A DNA stretch of 64,000 nucleotides from Paenibacillus rhizosphaerae. Its GTDB lineage: Bacteria > Bacillota > Bacilli > Paenibacillales > Paenibacillaceae. The stretch spans positions 434,001 through 498,000 of the forward strand of contig NZ_JACHXJ010000002.1 in the NCBI RefSeq assembly GCF_014192015.1, written 5' to 3'. Shown here piece after piece: positions 50,326-61,411 of this stretch (positions are counted from its first letter, which is position 1; each line of letters starts with the position of its first letter). A program made the translations under genes and the position numbers. The notes beneath the pieces are model-generated. The model saw only the letters and a list, made by a program, of their open reading frames with translations, made no database searches and was not told the origin of the DNA.

Positions 50326-51335
50326 TGGCGAAGCAACCCCTTTCTGGCAGCGTGGATGAAGAACGGCACTCCGATGATCGCCGTCATGACGCCGATCGGG
50401 ATCTCCCGGGGCATGGCGATAAAGCGGGAGGCAATATCCGCAAGAAGGAGCAGGATGCCTCCCAGCAGTGCGCTGTAGGCGACCAGCCAGCGGGTATCCC
50501 TGCCGACAAGAGCCCTGGCGATATGTGGGATGACCAGCCCGACAAACCCGATCGGTCCGGCGACCGCGACCGAGCTGCCTGCCAGCACGACGATGAGCAG
50601 TCCCATGGTCAGCTTGAGGAGCACGGTCTTCTGCCCCAGGCTCCGTGCCACGTCCTCGCCGAGCATGAGCGTGTTGACGGACGAGGCGATGAGAAGGGCG
50701 ACGATCCAAGCCGCAAGCATGTAAGGCAGAAGCCCCAGCAAAATGCTCAGGCTCCGGCCTTCAACGGAACCGGACATCCAGAACAGCACTTCCTCCATCG
50801 CCCGGCCGCTAATGATGAGCATGCCGTTGGTCAGCGAGCTGCAGAAGGCGGTAATGGCCGCCCCGGCGAGCGTAATTTTCAGCGGCGTTAAGCCCTGCCG
50901 CCCGGCGGAGCCGAGAACAAAAACGAACAGACAGCTGACAGCCGCCCCGAGGAAAGCGATCCAGGTGAAGGAAGCGAGCGAGCTGACGCCGAGCAGGACG
51001 AATGAAGCTACGACAAGCAGGGAGGCGCCGGCATTAATGCCGAATATTCCTGCATCCGCAAGCGGATTTTTGGTCAGGGATTGCAGCAGCACACCGCAAA
51101 TTCCCAGGCTTCCGCCGACGAAGGCGCCGATCAGCGCGCGCGGCACGCGGACGTCACGGACGATAATATGCTCATTGCTCCCATTAAACGAAGTGAAGGC
51201 TTCGACAACTTCCCTCCAATTGGTGCTGTGCACCCCAAAGAGGATGCTGGCTGCAACACATAAGAGCAGGAGGACGAGCCCTGCGATCAAACCGGTCCAT
51301 TTGGCAGATGATCTATGTAACCATTCCGGCTGCAC
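50322..51335 (-). CDS. Iron-siderophore ABC permease (FecCD family), first gene
   Basis: A 337-residue permease with the same signatures: VRVPRALIGAFVGGSLGICG, LTKNPLADAGIFGINAGAS and GPIGFVGLVIPHIARALVG. GTG start preceded by AGAGGGG. It is divergent from the siderophore-binding lipoprotein gene, with Fur-type sites in the 210-base gap, so the two sides form one iron-regulated importer. The substrate is probably a hydroxamate or catecholate siderophore. Confidence 0.95.
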   Translation of the reverse strand: MQPEWLHRSSAKWTGLIAGLVLLLLCVAASILFGVHSTNWREVVEAFTSFNGSNEHIIVRDVRVPRALIGAFVGGSLGICGVLLQSLTKNPLADAGIFGINAGASLLVVASFVLLGVSSLASFTWIAFLGAAVSCLFVFVLGSAGRQGLTPLKITLAGAAITAFCSSLTNGMLIISGRAMEEVLFWMSGSVEGRSLSILLGLLPYMLAAWIVALLIASSVNTLMLGEDVARSLGQKTVLLKLTMGLLIVVLAGSSVAVAGPIGFVGLVIPHIARALVGRDTRWLVAYSALLGGILLLLADIASRFIAMPREIPIGVMTAIIGVPFFIHAARKGLLRQ

Positions 51336-51406
51336 GGCATACCCCTCTTTTCAATCAGGCTGTAAATAACATATTAAAGTTTAAGTGGAGCGCATAGGCT
51401 TGTCAA

Positions 51407-51421
51407 TGAGGCTGATTCTCA
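51407..51421. promoter_or_regulatory. Possible Fur site for the permease genes
   Basis: TGAGGCTGATTCTCA matches 10 of 14 fixed positions of TGATAATNATTATCA. It lies about 72 bases upstream of the first permease start. Confidence 0.4.
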
Positions 51422-51502
51422 ATTTCAGTAGATGTTTTTTGGACTTCAATGCAGGAAGTTTATTGACAATGCTGGCGCTATGAATTAGGATTAGGACGAT
51501 AC

Positions 51503-51517
51503 TGAGAATCATTATCA
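51503..51517. promoter_or_regulatory. Fur box upstream of the siderophore-binding lipoprotein
   Basis: TGAGAATCATTATCA differs from the Bacillus Fur consensus TGATAATNATTATCA at one position. It ends 28 bases before the lipoprotein start, where it would block transcription under iron-replete conditions. Confidence 0.88.
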
Positions 51518-51545
51518 GGAGATTAGAAGGGGAGAGCTTTTACTT

Positions 51546-52523
51546 ATGAGAAAATGGAACGGCCTTATACTTATGTTGTTGGCTGCTGTGCTGGTATTGT
51601 CCGCATGCGGCAAAGACAGCGGCAGCGGCAGCACCGCTTCCGGAAGTACAGGAGAGAGCAGTACGGAAGCAGGAGCTTCGAACGATGCGGATCGCACGAT
51701 TGATACGGTTATGGGGCAGGTCAAAGTACCGGCACATCCGAAGAAAATCGTCGTTTTGACGAATGAAGGAACCGAAGCGCTGCTGTCCATGGGAATCAAA
51801 CCGGTGGGTGCCGTTAAATCCTGGACCGGAGACCCATGGTATCCCCATATTAAGGATCAAATGCAGGACGTAGAAAATGTGGGCGACGAAGGCCAACCGA
51901 ACGTGGAAGCGATCGCTGCGCTTGAACCGGACCTCATTCTGGGCACGAAAATGCGCCAGGAGAAAATTTACGAGCAGCTGTCCGCCATCGCTCCAACCGT
52001 ATTTTCCGAAACGCTCCGAGGTGAGTGGAAAGAAAACTTCAAGCTGTGGGCCGATGCGGTCGACGAGAAAGAAAAGGGCGATCAGGTGCTGGCCGACTAT
52101 GATAAGCATGTGGCTGACGTGAAAGCACAGATCGGCGACAAATTGAGCACGAAAGTGTCGATGGTCCGGTTTATGCCGGGCAAGGCGCGGATTTACTATA
52201 ACGACACGTTCTCCGGCATTATTTTGAAGGAAATCGGCCTCGCCCGCCCGGCGGTGCAGGATAATCCCGGATTCTCCGACGATGTCGGCAAAGAGCGCAT
52301 TCCGGACATGAACGGCGACATTTTGTTCTACTTTACCTATGAAACCGGCGACGGCGAAGGCAGCAAGATGGAGAAGGAGTGGACCGAAGACAAACTTTGG
52401 AAGAACCTTGATGTGGTCAAGAAGGGCAACGCCCATCGCGTGGACGACGCCATCTGGAACACCGCCGGCGGGGTAATCGCAGCCAATCTGATGCTCGACC
52501 AGCTGGTATCCTATTTTAAATAA
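51546..52523 (+). CDS. Siderophore-binding ABC lipoprotein
   Basis: A 325-residue lipoprotein with lipobox LSAC, a Ser/Gly linker, and a periplasmic-binding-protein type III fold typical of FhuD/YfiY-like proteins: PKKIVVLTNEGTEALLSMGI, and NVEAIAALEPDLILGTK. It captures ferric siderophores at the outer face and passes them to the divergent FecCD permeases. A near-perfect Fur box lies upstream. The siderophore cannot be specified. Confidence 0.93.
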   Translation: MRKWNGLILMLLAAVLVLSACGKDSGSGSTASGSTGESSTEAGASNDADRTIDTVMGQVKVPAHPKKIVVLTNEGTEALLSMGIKPVGAVKSWTGDPWYPHIKDQMQDVENVGDEGQPNVEAIAALEPDLILGTKMRQEKIYEQLSAIAPTVFSETLRGEWKENFKLWADAVDEKEKGDQVLADYDKHVADVKAQIGDKLSTKVSMVRFMPGKARIYYNDTFSGIILKEIGLARPAVQDNPGFSDDVGKERIPDMNGDILFYFTYETGDGEGSKMEKEWTEDKLWKNLDVVKKGNAHRVDDAIWNTAGGVIAANLMLDQLVSYFK

Positions 52524-52535
52524 ATCAAAGCGCAC

Positions 52536-52563
52536 GCAGGGGGCTCCGTCAGGGGTCCCCTGC
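52536..52563 (+). terminator. Probable terminator after the siderophore-binding gene
   Basis: GCAGGGGG pairs with TCCCCTGC; the following T run is interrupted. Confidence 0.55.
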
Positions 52564-52664
52564 TTCATTGACGGAGGACGGGATTTGATGCATTATAAAT
52601 AGTAGACAAATGTTGTAAACAAGAGTGGCTTTCGGCTTTAAGCATAGAATGGGAGGATGAGCGT

Positions 52665-53132
52665 ATGCTTTCGACGGAGAAGATTATTGACGCCATGTCC
52701 GAGCAGGGACTGCGCATAACCGACCAGCGCAAGACGCTCGCCAAATTATTTGGTGAACATTCGGGTTATTTGTCAGCCAAGGATGTCTATGAGTTCATGG
52801 GCAAAAAATATAGCGGACTCAGTTTCGATACCGTATACCGCAATCTTCGAGTCATGCAGGAGCTGGGCGTTCTCGAACAGATCGTGTTTGAGGACGGGGT
52901 CAAATTTAAAGCCAGCTGCAGCGAAGACCACCACCATCATCACATGATCTGCCTGCAATGCGAGAAGACGTATCCGATCAGCTTCTGCCCGGTGTCGATG
53001 GCGGATACGCCAGACGAATTTCAGGTCGTGAAGCATAAATTTGAAGTATTCGGATATTGTAAAGACTGCCGGCAGCCTGCGGATGCGGGACTGAATGCCA
53101 ATCCGGCGTCCGGGCGTATCGGGGAGCATTGA
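52665..53132 (+). CDS. zur: Zinc uptake regulator Zur (Fur family)
   Basis: A 155-residue metalloregulator. Winged-helix part: [15 protein letters not shown] and [19 protein letters not shown]. Then the metal-binding core: [21 protein letters not shown] and FGYCKDC, giving a His-rich cluster and two Cys pairs. The His-His-His-His-His ICxxC pattern with ISFCPV matches Zur (YqfV) and not Fur or PerR. It represses zinc uptake when zinc is sufficient. A Zur-like operator lies upstream of the znu genes at 56118. Confidence 0.88.
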   Translation: MLSTEKIIDAMSEQGLRITDQRKTLAKLFGEHSGYLSAKDVYEFMGKKYSGLSFDTVYRNLRVMQELGVLEQIVFEDGVKFKASCSEDHHHHHMICLQCEKTYPISFCPVSMADTPDEFQVVKHKFEVFGYCKDCRQPADAGLNANPASGRIGEH

Positions 53133-53136
53133 TGCC

Positions 53137-53418
53137 ATGGGCGTATCGCGAAGAATCGTCCAAGGACCGATTATCATATACCGCAAATACATTTCGCCGT
53201 TAAAACCGCCGACCTGCCGCTTCTACCCGACGTGCTCGGCCTACGCAATGGAAGCGATCGAGGTGCATGGGGCCGCCAAAGGATCGTGGCTTGCCATGAA
53301 ACGGATCGCCAAGTGCCATCCGTTTCATCCGGGCGGAGTGGATCTGGTTCCCCCGCGCAAGGAGAAGGAAGGCGCAGGCGCCCCTCATCCTTCCGATGGC
53401 GAGGGACACCTGACTTGA
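53137..53418 (+). CDS. yidD: Membrane protein insertion efficiency factor YidD
   Basis: A 93-residue protein with the YidD core [20 protein letters not shown] followed by [12 protein letters not shown] and [13 protein letters not shown]. It has an amphipathic N-terminal helix and helps YidC-dependent insertion. ATG 53137 begins five bases after the zur stop, with GGGGAG ten bases upstream, so it is translated with zur. The metG promoter overlaps its end. Confidence 0.94.
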   Translation: MGVSRRIVQGPIIIYRKYISPLKPPTCRFYPTCSAYAMEAIEVHGAAKGSWLAMKRIAKCHPFHPGGVDLVPPRKEKEGAGAPHPSDGEGHLT

Positions 53419-53444
53419 CACGCGGCATGCGGGTTCAGTATATT
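53415..53444 (+). promoter_or_regulatory. metG promoter
   Basis: TTGACA at 53415-53420 and TATATT at 53439-53444, spacing 18; it overlaps the yidD stop codon. Transcription would start near 53451. Confidence 0.75.
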
Positions 53445-53461
53445 ATGGAATATATGACATT

Positions 53462-53743
53462 TCCGAGGAACGGATGAGTAAGAGAACGGTAGCTTATTGC
53501 AGAGAGCCGGGGCAGCTGAAAGCCGGTATAAGCGAAGTCTCCGAAGATGGTCCGGGAGGAACCGCTTTCGAGCAGCATCTTTAATAAGGGGATGCGTAAG
53601 GGAGCGGCGTGATCCAGCGATAATGGACAGTGCGCGGCTGAGACAGGCCGGTACTGATGGAGCCTGCCGCCTGCGAAGGCGCAGGGAATTTGGGTGGTAA
53701 CACGTGAGGAATCTCTCGTCCCATTAGGGGCGGGAGTTTTTTT
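53462..53743 (+). promoter_or_regulatory. T-box leader controlling metG
   Basis: Contains the T-box sequence near 53691 (TGGGTGGTAACACGTG), the stem I AG-bulge region near 53501 (AGAGAGCCGG, CTGAAAGCCGG), and an ATG in CGAAGATGGTC (53547-53549) as the probable specifier for tRNA-Met. A terminator at the end competes with the antiterminator. Uncharged tRNA-Met would allow read-through into metG. Confidence 0.9.
53713..53743 (+). terminator. T-box terminator hairpin
   Basis: CTCTCGTCCC pairs with GGGGCGGGAG (with G-U pairs) around ATTA, followed by seven T. Confidence 0.88.
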
Positions 53744-53793
53744 GTATCCTCGGGGCCCCCGCAAAGTACCTGAATAGGGTATCACAGCAAAAG

Positions 53794-53815
53794 CCCCACT
53801 TCGTGGGGTTATTTT
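53794..53815 (+). terminator. Second hairpin between the T-box and metG
   Basis: CCCCAC and GTGGGG pair around TTC, followed by TTATTTT, about 52 bases before metG. It may be a further attenuation point. Confidence 0.6.
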
Positions 53816-53863
53816 GTGTTCACACAGAAGATACAGGAACGCCGATTTTGGAAAGGAAGATGA

Positions 53864-55849
<1,986 letters not shown>

Positions 55850-55902
55850 GAGCGCTTAGATAGAGCACCTAAAGGTAAGCATGGTTTAAATGGATCATAG
55901 GA

Positions 55903-55939
55903 AGACGGAATCCCGCAAGCAGCGGGCTTCCGTCTTTTT
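55903..55939 (+). terminator. metG terminator
   Basis: AGACGGAA plus CCCGC pairs with GCGGG plus TTCCGTCT, followed by five T. Confidence 0.92.
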
Positions 55940-56049
55940 GTCGTCCAGACATAAGGGATATCGATCTCGTGGAAGACACTCAAGATCCAAAAAGTTCCGT
56001 TTCGTTGGCACACATCGTTCACTTTCCACTGGTAATTTTTCAACCAAGG

Positions 56050-56078
56050 TTGACAAATAAAATAAGCCCATTCATAAT
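56050..56078 (+). promoter_or_regulatory. znu operon promoter
   Basis: TTGACA (56050-56055) and CATAAT (56073-56078) with 17-base spacing. The predicted start near 56085 falls within the Zur-like operator. Confidence 0.78.
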
Positions 56079-56083
56079 CTTAT

Positions 56084-56098
56084 TAGTAAAAGTTACGA
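56084..56098. promoter_or_regulatory. Zur operator upstream of znuA
   Basis: TAGTAAAAGTTACGA matches 11 of 14 fixed positions of the Bacillus Zur consensus TCGTAATNATTACGA; the right half TTACGA is perfect. It overlaps the transcription start. Confidence 0.72.
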
Positions 56099-56117
56099 TT
56101 AGTGGGAGCGTACATCT

Positions 56118-57083
56118 GTGAATATGAGAAATGTGATCAAGCGGATGCTGGCGCCTGCGTTTCTTCTGATGGCGATGCTGGTTTTTACCGGCTGCGATAA
56201 CTCGGGGAACGCACAGCTGGATCCGGATAAAGTAAATGTCATTACGACGTTTTATCCGATTTATGAGTTTGCCAAGGAAATCGGCGGCGAGGACGCCAAC
56301 GTCATCAATTTGCTGCCAGCCGGTGTCGAACCGCATGATTGGACGCCGCGAAGCCAGGATATCGTAAACACGTCCAAGTCGCAATTGTTTTTATATAACG
56401 GAGCCGGTCTCGAAGGCTGGGTACCGAATTTTCTGAAGGGGCTGAACCGGGACTCCAAGGTGAAGGCCGTTGAGGTCAGCCAAGGCATCCAGCTGATCGA
56501 AGGCGAAGAAGACGGCGGGCATGATCTCGAAGGCGAGGGCATGGGGACCGGGCACAAGCATCACATCGACCCCCACACTTGGGTCAGCCCGAAATCAGCC
56601 ATCATTATGGCCGAGAACATCAAGAACAGCTATGTGGAGGCCGATCCGCAGCATGCGCAGGCTTACGAAGCGCGATACGCCGAGCTCAGCCGGAAGCTGC
56701 AGGAGCTTCACCGCAAGTTCGAGACGGAGCTGTCACAGGTTCCGCGTCACAAAATCGTCGTGTCCCATCAGGCCTTCGGCTACTTGTGCCGCGATTACGG
56801 CTTGGAGCAGCATCCCATCATGGGCTTGTCTCCGGATGCCGAGCCCCGTGCCCGCGATTTGGTGGAGCTGTCGAACCTGGTGAAGTCGGAAGGAATCAAG
56901 TATATCTTTTTCGAAGAGCTGGTCTCCGACCGGCTGGCCAAAACGCTGGCTTCCGAGACCGGAGCGACCGTGTCCGTCCTGAACCCCCTCGAAGGGCTGA
57001 CGAAGGAAGAGCAGGAGCAGGGCGACGACTATTTTACCTTGATGGACAAAAATTTGCATAACCTCATTCTCGCATTACAATAA
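56118..57083 (+). CDS. znuA: Zinc ABC transporter, metal-binding lipoprotein
   Basis: A 321-residue cluster A-I metal-binding lipoprotein with lipobox FTGC. NVITTFYPIYEFAKEIGGED and GVEPHDWTPRSQDI give the first ligand His; a charged loop HDLEGEGMGTGHKHHIDPHT is His-rich as in zinc-specific members; VSHQAFGYLCRDYG and the later FEELVSDRLA hold further ligands. GTG start nine bases after GGGAG. It captures Zn2+ at the surface for ZnuB/ZnuC. A Zur box in the promoter confirms zinc. Confidence 0.94.
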   Translation: MNMRNVIKRMLAPAFLLMAMLVFTGCDNSGNAQLDPDKVNVITTFYPIYEFAKEIGGEDANVINLLPAGVEPHDWTPRSQDIVNTSKSQLFLYNGAGLEGWVPNFLKGLNRDSKVKAVEVSQGIQLIEGEEDGGHDLEGEGMGTGHKHHIDPHTWVSPKSAIIMAENIKNSYVEADPQHAQAYEARYAELSRKLQELHRKFETELSQVPRHKIVVSHQAFGYLCRDYGLEQHPIMGLSPDAEPRARDLVELSNLVKSEGIKYIFFEELVSDRLAKTLASETGATVSVLNPLEGLTKEEQEQGDDYFTLMDKNLHNLILALQ

Positions 57084-57114
57084 ATGAAGCAACTAACAGA
57101 AAGGCGGATTTCGT

Positions 57115-57867
57115 ATGTTTACGCCGATGATGGACGATTGTCATCAACCGATTATCGAGATGGAGAACATCTCCTTTTCATACAGGGACCAAAAGGTCAT
57201 CAACGATCTGAACTTTACCGTGAAAGAACGCGATTTTGTCGGCATTATCGGCTCCAACGGGGCGGGCAAGACGACGCTGCTGCGGATGATCGTCGGCCTC
57301 CTGCCCAGCGGCCAGGGCAGCATCCGGCTGTTCGGCCAGCCGATTCGCAGGTTCAAAGACTGGGAGCGGGTAGGCTATGTCCCGCAGAAAAATTCGTTTA
57401 ACCCTTTGTTCCCGGCTACCGTTCGCGAGGTGGTTCTCTCCGGGCTCTACAATAATAAAAACCTGTTCCGCCGGGTAAACAGACATATGCAGCAGCAGTG
57501 TGACGATGCGCTTGAGGTCATGCGGATTCAAGACATCGCCAGCAAACGGATCGGCGAGCTGTCAGGCGGCCAGCAGCAGCGCGCTTTCCTTGCGCGGGCG
57601 TTGATCAACAACCCGGATCTGCTCATACTGGACGAGCCTACCGTGGGCATTGACGCGGAGACGCAGGCCGGATTTTTCGAGCTGATTACCCACATGCACC
57701 GGCATCATCATATGACGCTGCTGATGGTTTCGCACGATATGGACATGATTGAGGGATATTTGGGCGAGAAACCGAAGCAGAAAAACGGCAAGATTGAATT
57801 TTTCGTCAGACATTCCCATGAGATTCAGGACTGCGAGGTTCAGGACCTGCAGCACTCATTATCATAA
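57115..57867 (+). CDS. znuC: Zinc ABC transporter ATPase
   Basis: A 250-residue ATPase: Walker A GSNGAGKTTLL, signature LSGGQQQRAFLARAL, Walker B LLILDEPTVGID and the switch His in MVSHD. It follows znuA by 31 bases with AAAGGCGG as ribosome site, and powers ZnuB. The DMDMIEGY ending of the H-loop region is typical of the family. Confidence 0.95.
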   Translation: MFTPMMDDCHQPIIEMENISFSYRDQKVINDLNFTVKERDFVGIIGSNGAGKTTLLRMIVGLLPSGQGSIRLFGQPIRRFKDWERVGYVPQKNSFNPLFPATVREVVLSGLYNNKNLFRRVNRHMQQQCDDALEVMRIQDIASKRIGELSGGQQQRAFLARALINNPDLLILDEPTVGIDAETQAGFFELITHMHRHHHMTLLMVSHDMDMIEGYLGEKPKQKNGKIEFFVRHSHEIQDCEVQDLQHSLS

Positions 57868-57914
57868 CAGCACCATCGTTATCAAAATATTAAAAGCAGT
57901 CGAAGGAGTCGTTA

Positions 57915-58727
57915 TTGTTGGCTATAGAAATTATCCTCAGTGATTTTTTTCAAAGAGCGCTTGCCGGCGGTCTGCTGATCGGGATCACCGCACCGCTGAT
58001 CGGCATCTTTCTCGTGCTGCGGCGCCTGTCCATGATCGGGGACACGCTTGCGCATGTCACGATCGCCGGAGTGGCGCTCGGTTTTCTGATTGAGCTGTAT
58101 CCCCTGGGGGCAGGTCTTGTATTTGCGGTTCTGGCTTCCTTTGCGATAGAAAAGCTCAGAAAAGCTTATAAAAGCTATGCCGAGCTGTCGATAGCGATCA
58201 TTATGTCCGGCGGCGTTGCGCTGGCTTCTTTGTTTTTCACACTCGGGATGGGTTACAATACAGATGTGATGAGCTATTTGTTCGGCAGCATTTATACGCT
58301 GGATACCCAGGATCTGTACGTGGTAGGGGCTGTGACGCTGCTCGTCGTGGTTGTTATTACGCTCTTTTTCAAAGAGTTTTTCCTGCTGAGCTTTGAAGAA
58401 GACGCCGCGAGCGTAAGCGGTCTGCCTGTGCGCATGATGAACATGCTGATCACCGTCCTGACGGCCCTCGTTATCAGCACGGCCATCAAAATCGTCGGCG
58501 CTTTGCTCGTATCGGCACTGCTGACCATTCCTGTCGCTATCAGCCTCCTGATCGCCAGAAGCTTCAAATCTTCCGTCATCCTGTCGGTGGTTATTTCGGA
58601 GATTGCGGTTGTGGGAGGACTTGTGATTGCCGGCGTATGGAACCTGGCTCCGGGAGCAACCATCGTGCTGCTGCTGATTGCGCTGCTGATCTTGACGATG
58701 GCGGGCAAGAAGGGATTATCAACGTAG
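57915..58727 (+). CDS. znuB: Zinc ABC transporter permease
   Basis: A 270-residue ABC-3 permease with about eight helices: ALAGGLLIGITAPLIGIFLV, RRLSMIGDTLAHVTIAGVAL and the conserved KIVGALLVSALLTIPVA. It forms the zinc channel with ZnuC. The TTG at 57915 (or 57918) follows AAGGAG. The CcdA-like gene begins 14 bases after the stop, so it is probably in the same transcript. Confidence 0.95.
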   Translation: MLAIEIILSDFFQRALAGGLLIGITAPLIGIFLVLRRLSMIGDTLAHVTIAGVALGFLIELYPLGAGLVFAVLASFAIEKLRKAYKSYAELSIAIIMSGGVALASLFFTLGMGYNTDVMSYLFGSIYTLDTQDLYVVGAVTLLVVVVITLFFKEFFLLSFEEDAASVSGLPVRMMNMLITVLTALVISTAIKIVGALLVSALLTIPVAISLLIARSFKSSVILSVVISEIAVVGGLVIAGVWNLAPGATIVLLLIALLILTMAGKKGLST

Positions 58728-58741
58728 GAGGTACTTGTCCT

Positions 58742-59455
58742 TTGTCCAACTTGAATATTTGGCTTGCCTTCTTCGCCGGACTGGCTTCCTTTATTTCTCC
58801 GTGCTGCCTGCCGCTGTACCCTTCCTACATTTCCTACATTACCGGGATGTCGGTGCAGACGTTGAAGACGGAGCAGAATAAAAAAGAAGTCCGTTTCCGG
58901 ACGATGAGTCATACGCTGGCCTTTATTTTAGGTTTTTCCGCCGTATTCTATACGCTTGGCGTCGGGGCCGGTTTGTTCGGCAACTTCTTTAACAACAACC
59001 GGGACCTGATCCGCCAGCTGTCGGCGCTGTTAATCATTTTGATGGGGCTGTTTCTGATCGGCATCTTTCAACCGCGCTTTTTGATGCGCGAATTCAAGAT
59101 GGATCTGAAGTTCAAGCCCGCTGGTTATATAGGTTCTTTTATTTTCGGAATCGGCTTCTCCGCGGGATGGTCTCCTTGCGTCGGCCCGATCCTGGCGGCG
59201 ATCATCGCTTTGGCGGCGACCGAACCCGGTGCATGGTTTCCGCTGATTACGGCGTATACCGTCGGATTTGCCATTCCATTTTTTGTACTTGCCTTTTTCA
59301 TCGGGTCCACCAAGTGGATCGTGAAGTACTCGGGGATGATGATGAAAATCGGCGGGGCGCTCATGCTGTTTATGGGCGTACTTCTGTTCACGAACCAAAT
59401 GACCAAAATTACGATTTGGTTGCAGGCCATCACGCCCGAATGGCTTAAGTTTTAG
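58742..59455 (+). CDS. ccdA: Cytochrome c biogenesis protein CcdA
   Basis: A 237-residue membrane protein with six helices that carries reducing equivalents across the membrane for haem attachment and extracytoplasmic disulfide reduction. The redox cysteines lie in FISPCCLPLYPSYISYITG and in GWSPCVGPILAA. TTG 58742 is nine bases after AGGAGGT. Its position directly after znuB suggests zinc control by Zur, unusual for this gene. It ends tail to tail with splB, overlapping by four bases. Confidence 0.93.
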   Translation: MSNLNIWLAFFAGLASFISPCCLPLYPSYISYITGMSVQTLKTEQNKKEVRFRTMSHTLAFILGFSAVFYTLGVGAGLFGNFFNNNRDLIRQLSALLIILMGLFLIGIFQPRFLMREFKMDLKFKPAGYIGSFIFGIGFSAGWSPCVGPILAAIIALAATEPGAWFPLITAYTVGFAIPFFVLAFFIGSTKWIVKYSGMMMKIGGALMLFMGVLLFTNQMTKITIWLQAITPEWLKF

Positions 59456-60522
59456 GTGAAATAGTCGATGGTAGCTTCCGGAAAGTGTTCAAAAATCCGC
59501 TCTGTGATAAACTCGCGCAGGGCGTTTTGCTGTTCGTCCGGATACACGTATTTAAATTGGCCCCAGCGTCCCCACTTTTGCTTGCGCCTCGCGATATCCA
59601 TTTCCAGTTTGGTTTTGGGATAGCGCTGCTCAATGATATTTTTGGCGGTTTTCGTGAAGCGGTGCTGAATCATTTCGAACGTCAAGTCCTTCGTCGCCTC
59701 GGCAGGGAGCGTGTCCGCCAGACGCTTCAGAAGCTCGGCATAGCCATCCTGCCAGCCGTCATACCAAATGATCGGGGCGATGATGAAACCGAGCGGATAG
59801 CCGGCCCTGGCGACCTTTCCGGCGGCCTCGATCCGTTCCTCGAAGTGCGATGTGGACGGCTCGAAGTTGCGGATGACGTAGTCCGAATTGATGCTGAACC
59901 GGATGCGGGTATGTCCGTTATGCTTCAGCGAGAGCAGCGGATCGACATGATGGTACTTGGTCACGAACCGGAGTCTGCCGAATTCTTCGCCGGCCATAAA
60001 GGTAATCAGTTCCGCCAGAGAGCCCGTAATATGCTCGAGTCCAACCGGGTCTGAAGTACAAGCCGCTTCAAATCGGGTGATTTCCGGCGCGCGTTCCTCG
60101 ATGTATTGCTTGGCGGCGCCAATGATATCGGGTGTGTTCACATAGACTCGGACATAGGGCTTGGCACCGAGCGTCGTCTGCAGATAGCAGTAATGGCAGT
60201 GACCCATGCATCCGGTTGAGATCGGAATGGCGTATTCGGCCGAAGGCTTGGACTGGTCGAACTTCAGCGTCTTCCGCACGCCGACGACGAGGGTTCGCTT
60301 GGCGTTTCTGTATTTTTCCTGATCGGTTTCGCCTGGTAAATTGGTGATCCGGTTATGAGAGCTGGTCATACGGTAAGGGATGTCTTTGGACTTGACCCAT
60401 TCCATGATGTGCCGGCCTTTGGGATAGTTCAGCGCATCCGGTTCAAAATAAACAAGATCGGGGACAAACGGCTTTGTCGGCCGCAGCGTCCGCCGGGACT
60501 TTTCTTTAACACCAGTACCCAT
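59452..60522 (-). CDS. splB: Spore photoproduct lyase
   Basis: A 356-residue radical-SAM enzyme that reverses the spore photoproduct in germinating spores. The cluster motif CxxxCxxC is TGCMGHCHYCYL; FEAACTSDPVG supplies the H-atom-donating Cys used in catalysis. Full length. ATG 60522 follows AAGGAGTC on the minus strand. It converges on ccdA. It supports a spore-forming host. Confidence 0.95.
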   Translation of the reverse strand: MGTGVKEKSRRTLRPTKPFVPDLVYFEPDALNYPKGRHIMEWVKSKDIPYRMTSSHNRITNLPGETDQEKYRNAKRTLVVGVRKTLKFDQSKPSAEYAIPISTGCMGHCHYCYLQTTLGAKPYVRVYVNTPDIIGAAKQYIEERAPEITRFEAACTSDPVGLEHITGSLAELITFMAGEEFGRLRFVTKYHHVDPLLSLKHNGHTRIRFSINSDYVIRNFEPSTSHFEERIEAAGKVARAGYPLGFIIAPIIWYDGWQDGYAELLKRLADTLPAEATKDLTFEMIQHRFTKTAKNIIEQRYPKTKLEMDIARRKQKWGRWGQFKYVYPDEQQNALREFITERIFEHFPEATIDYFT

Positions 60523-60726
60523 AGAACGACTCCTTTCCAGGAAAATATGCGGGCTTCAGTATAGTATGTGTGCAGGGGGCAGGGGCAACCCGTGGCAATA
60601 ACTGATCAGGTTGGGGAGAGCGCGGCGGCGGCAGGACTTGCCAAGTCCTCTTGAGAACATGTATCATTACAAGAGCAGGTAATCGGGCCAGATGATTGAC
60701 GTTTATTAAAGAAGAGAGGGAATATA

Positions 60727-61152
60727 ATGCCAACGCCCAGCATGGAGGATTATTTGGAGCGTATCTATAAATTGATTGACGAGAAAGGATACGCGCGTGT
60801 TTCGGACATCGCCGAAGGCTTGGAGGTTCATCCCTCGTCCGTTACCAAAATGATCCAGAAATTGGACAAGGACGAATATTTGATTTATGAAAAATACCGC
60901 GGCCTTGTTCTGACTAGCAAAGGTAAGAAAATGGGCAAACGCCTGGTCGACCGGCATCAGCTTCTGGAGGAATTCCTGACGATGATCGGGGTTCAGCAGG
61001 AAAATATTTATGGAGATGTCGAAGGCATCGAGCACCACTTAAGCTGGGATTCCATAACGCGTATCGAGACGCTGGTGGAATATTTCCGCCGGGATGGACA
61101 GCGTCTGGAGGAGCTGCGGAACATTCATAATGAATTGGTCAGCGATTCGTAA
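60727..61152 (+). CDS. mntR: Manganese transport regulator MntR
   Basis: A 141-residue DtxR-family repressor. [17 protein letters not shown] has Asp8 and Glu11 of the metal site; the HTH is [31 protein letters not shown] gives His77, and GIEHHLSWD the Glu99/Glu102/His103 region. Mn2+ binding makes it repress manganese uptake. RBS AGAGAGG. The window also has a Mn riboswitch on a TerC exporter, the complementary branch of Mn control. Confidence 0.95.
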   Translation: MPTPSMEDYLERIYKLIDEKGYARVSDIAEGLEVHPSSVTKMIQKLDKDEYLIYEKYRGLVLTSKGKKMGKRLVDRHQLLEEFLTMIGVQQENIYGDVEGIEHHLSWDSITRIETLVEYFRRDGQRLEELRNIHNELVSDS

Positions 61153-61155
61153 ACA

Positions 61156-61193
61156 AGGCATCTGTCCGAACCCTCAAACGACAGGTGCCTCTT
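61156..61193 (+). terminator. Probable mntR terminator
   Basis: AGGCATCTGTC pairs with GACAGGTGCCT (one G-U pair); the T run is short and interrupted. Confidence 0.6.
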
Positions 61194-61411
61194 TCATTCC
61201 CAGCACGTAATCCGGTGATTTCCAGCCAAGACTGGCAAACCCGCGTGCACACGCAGCAAAGGCTGCAGCTTTTCTGCCCGATCGGTCGTTCGCGCTTTAC
61301 TCAGCAGATCATGATTTCAAGGTTGTATGATGCCGGATGGTGATCTCTAGATAGCGCGCGGATGACCGATTTTTTTACCCGCAAATCTATCAATAATGGA
61401 GGATTAGTAGA

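Noticed and set aside
50326..50709. N-terminal extension of the second FecCD permease
   Set aside because: The extension is an antisense-like frame of the first permease; the ATGA overlap at 50322-50325 marks the real start.
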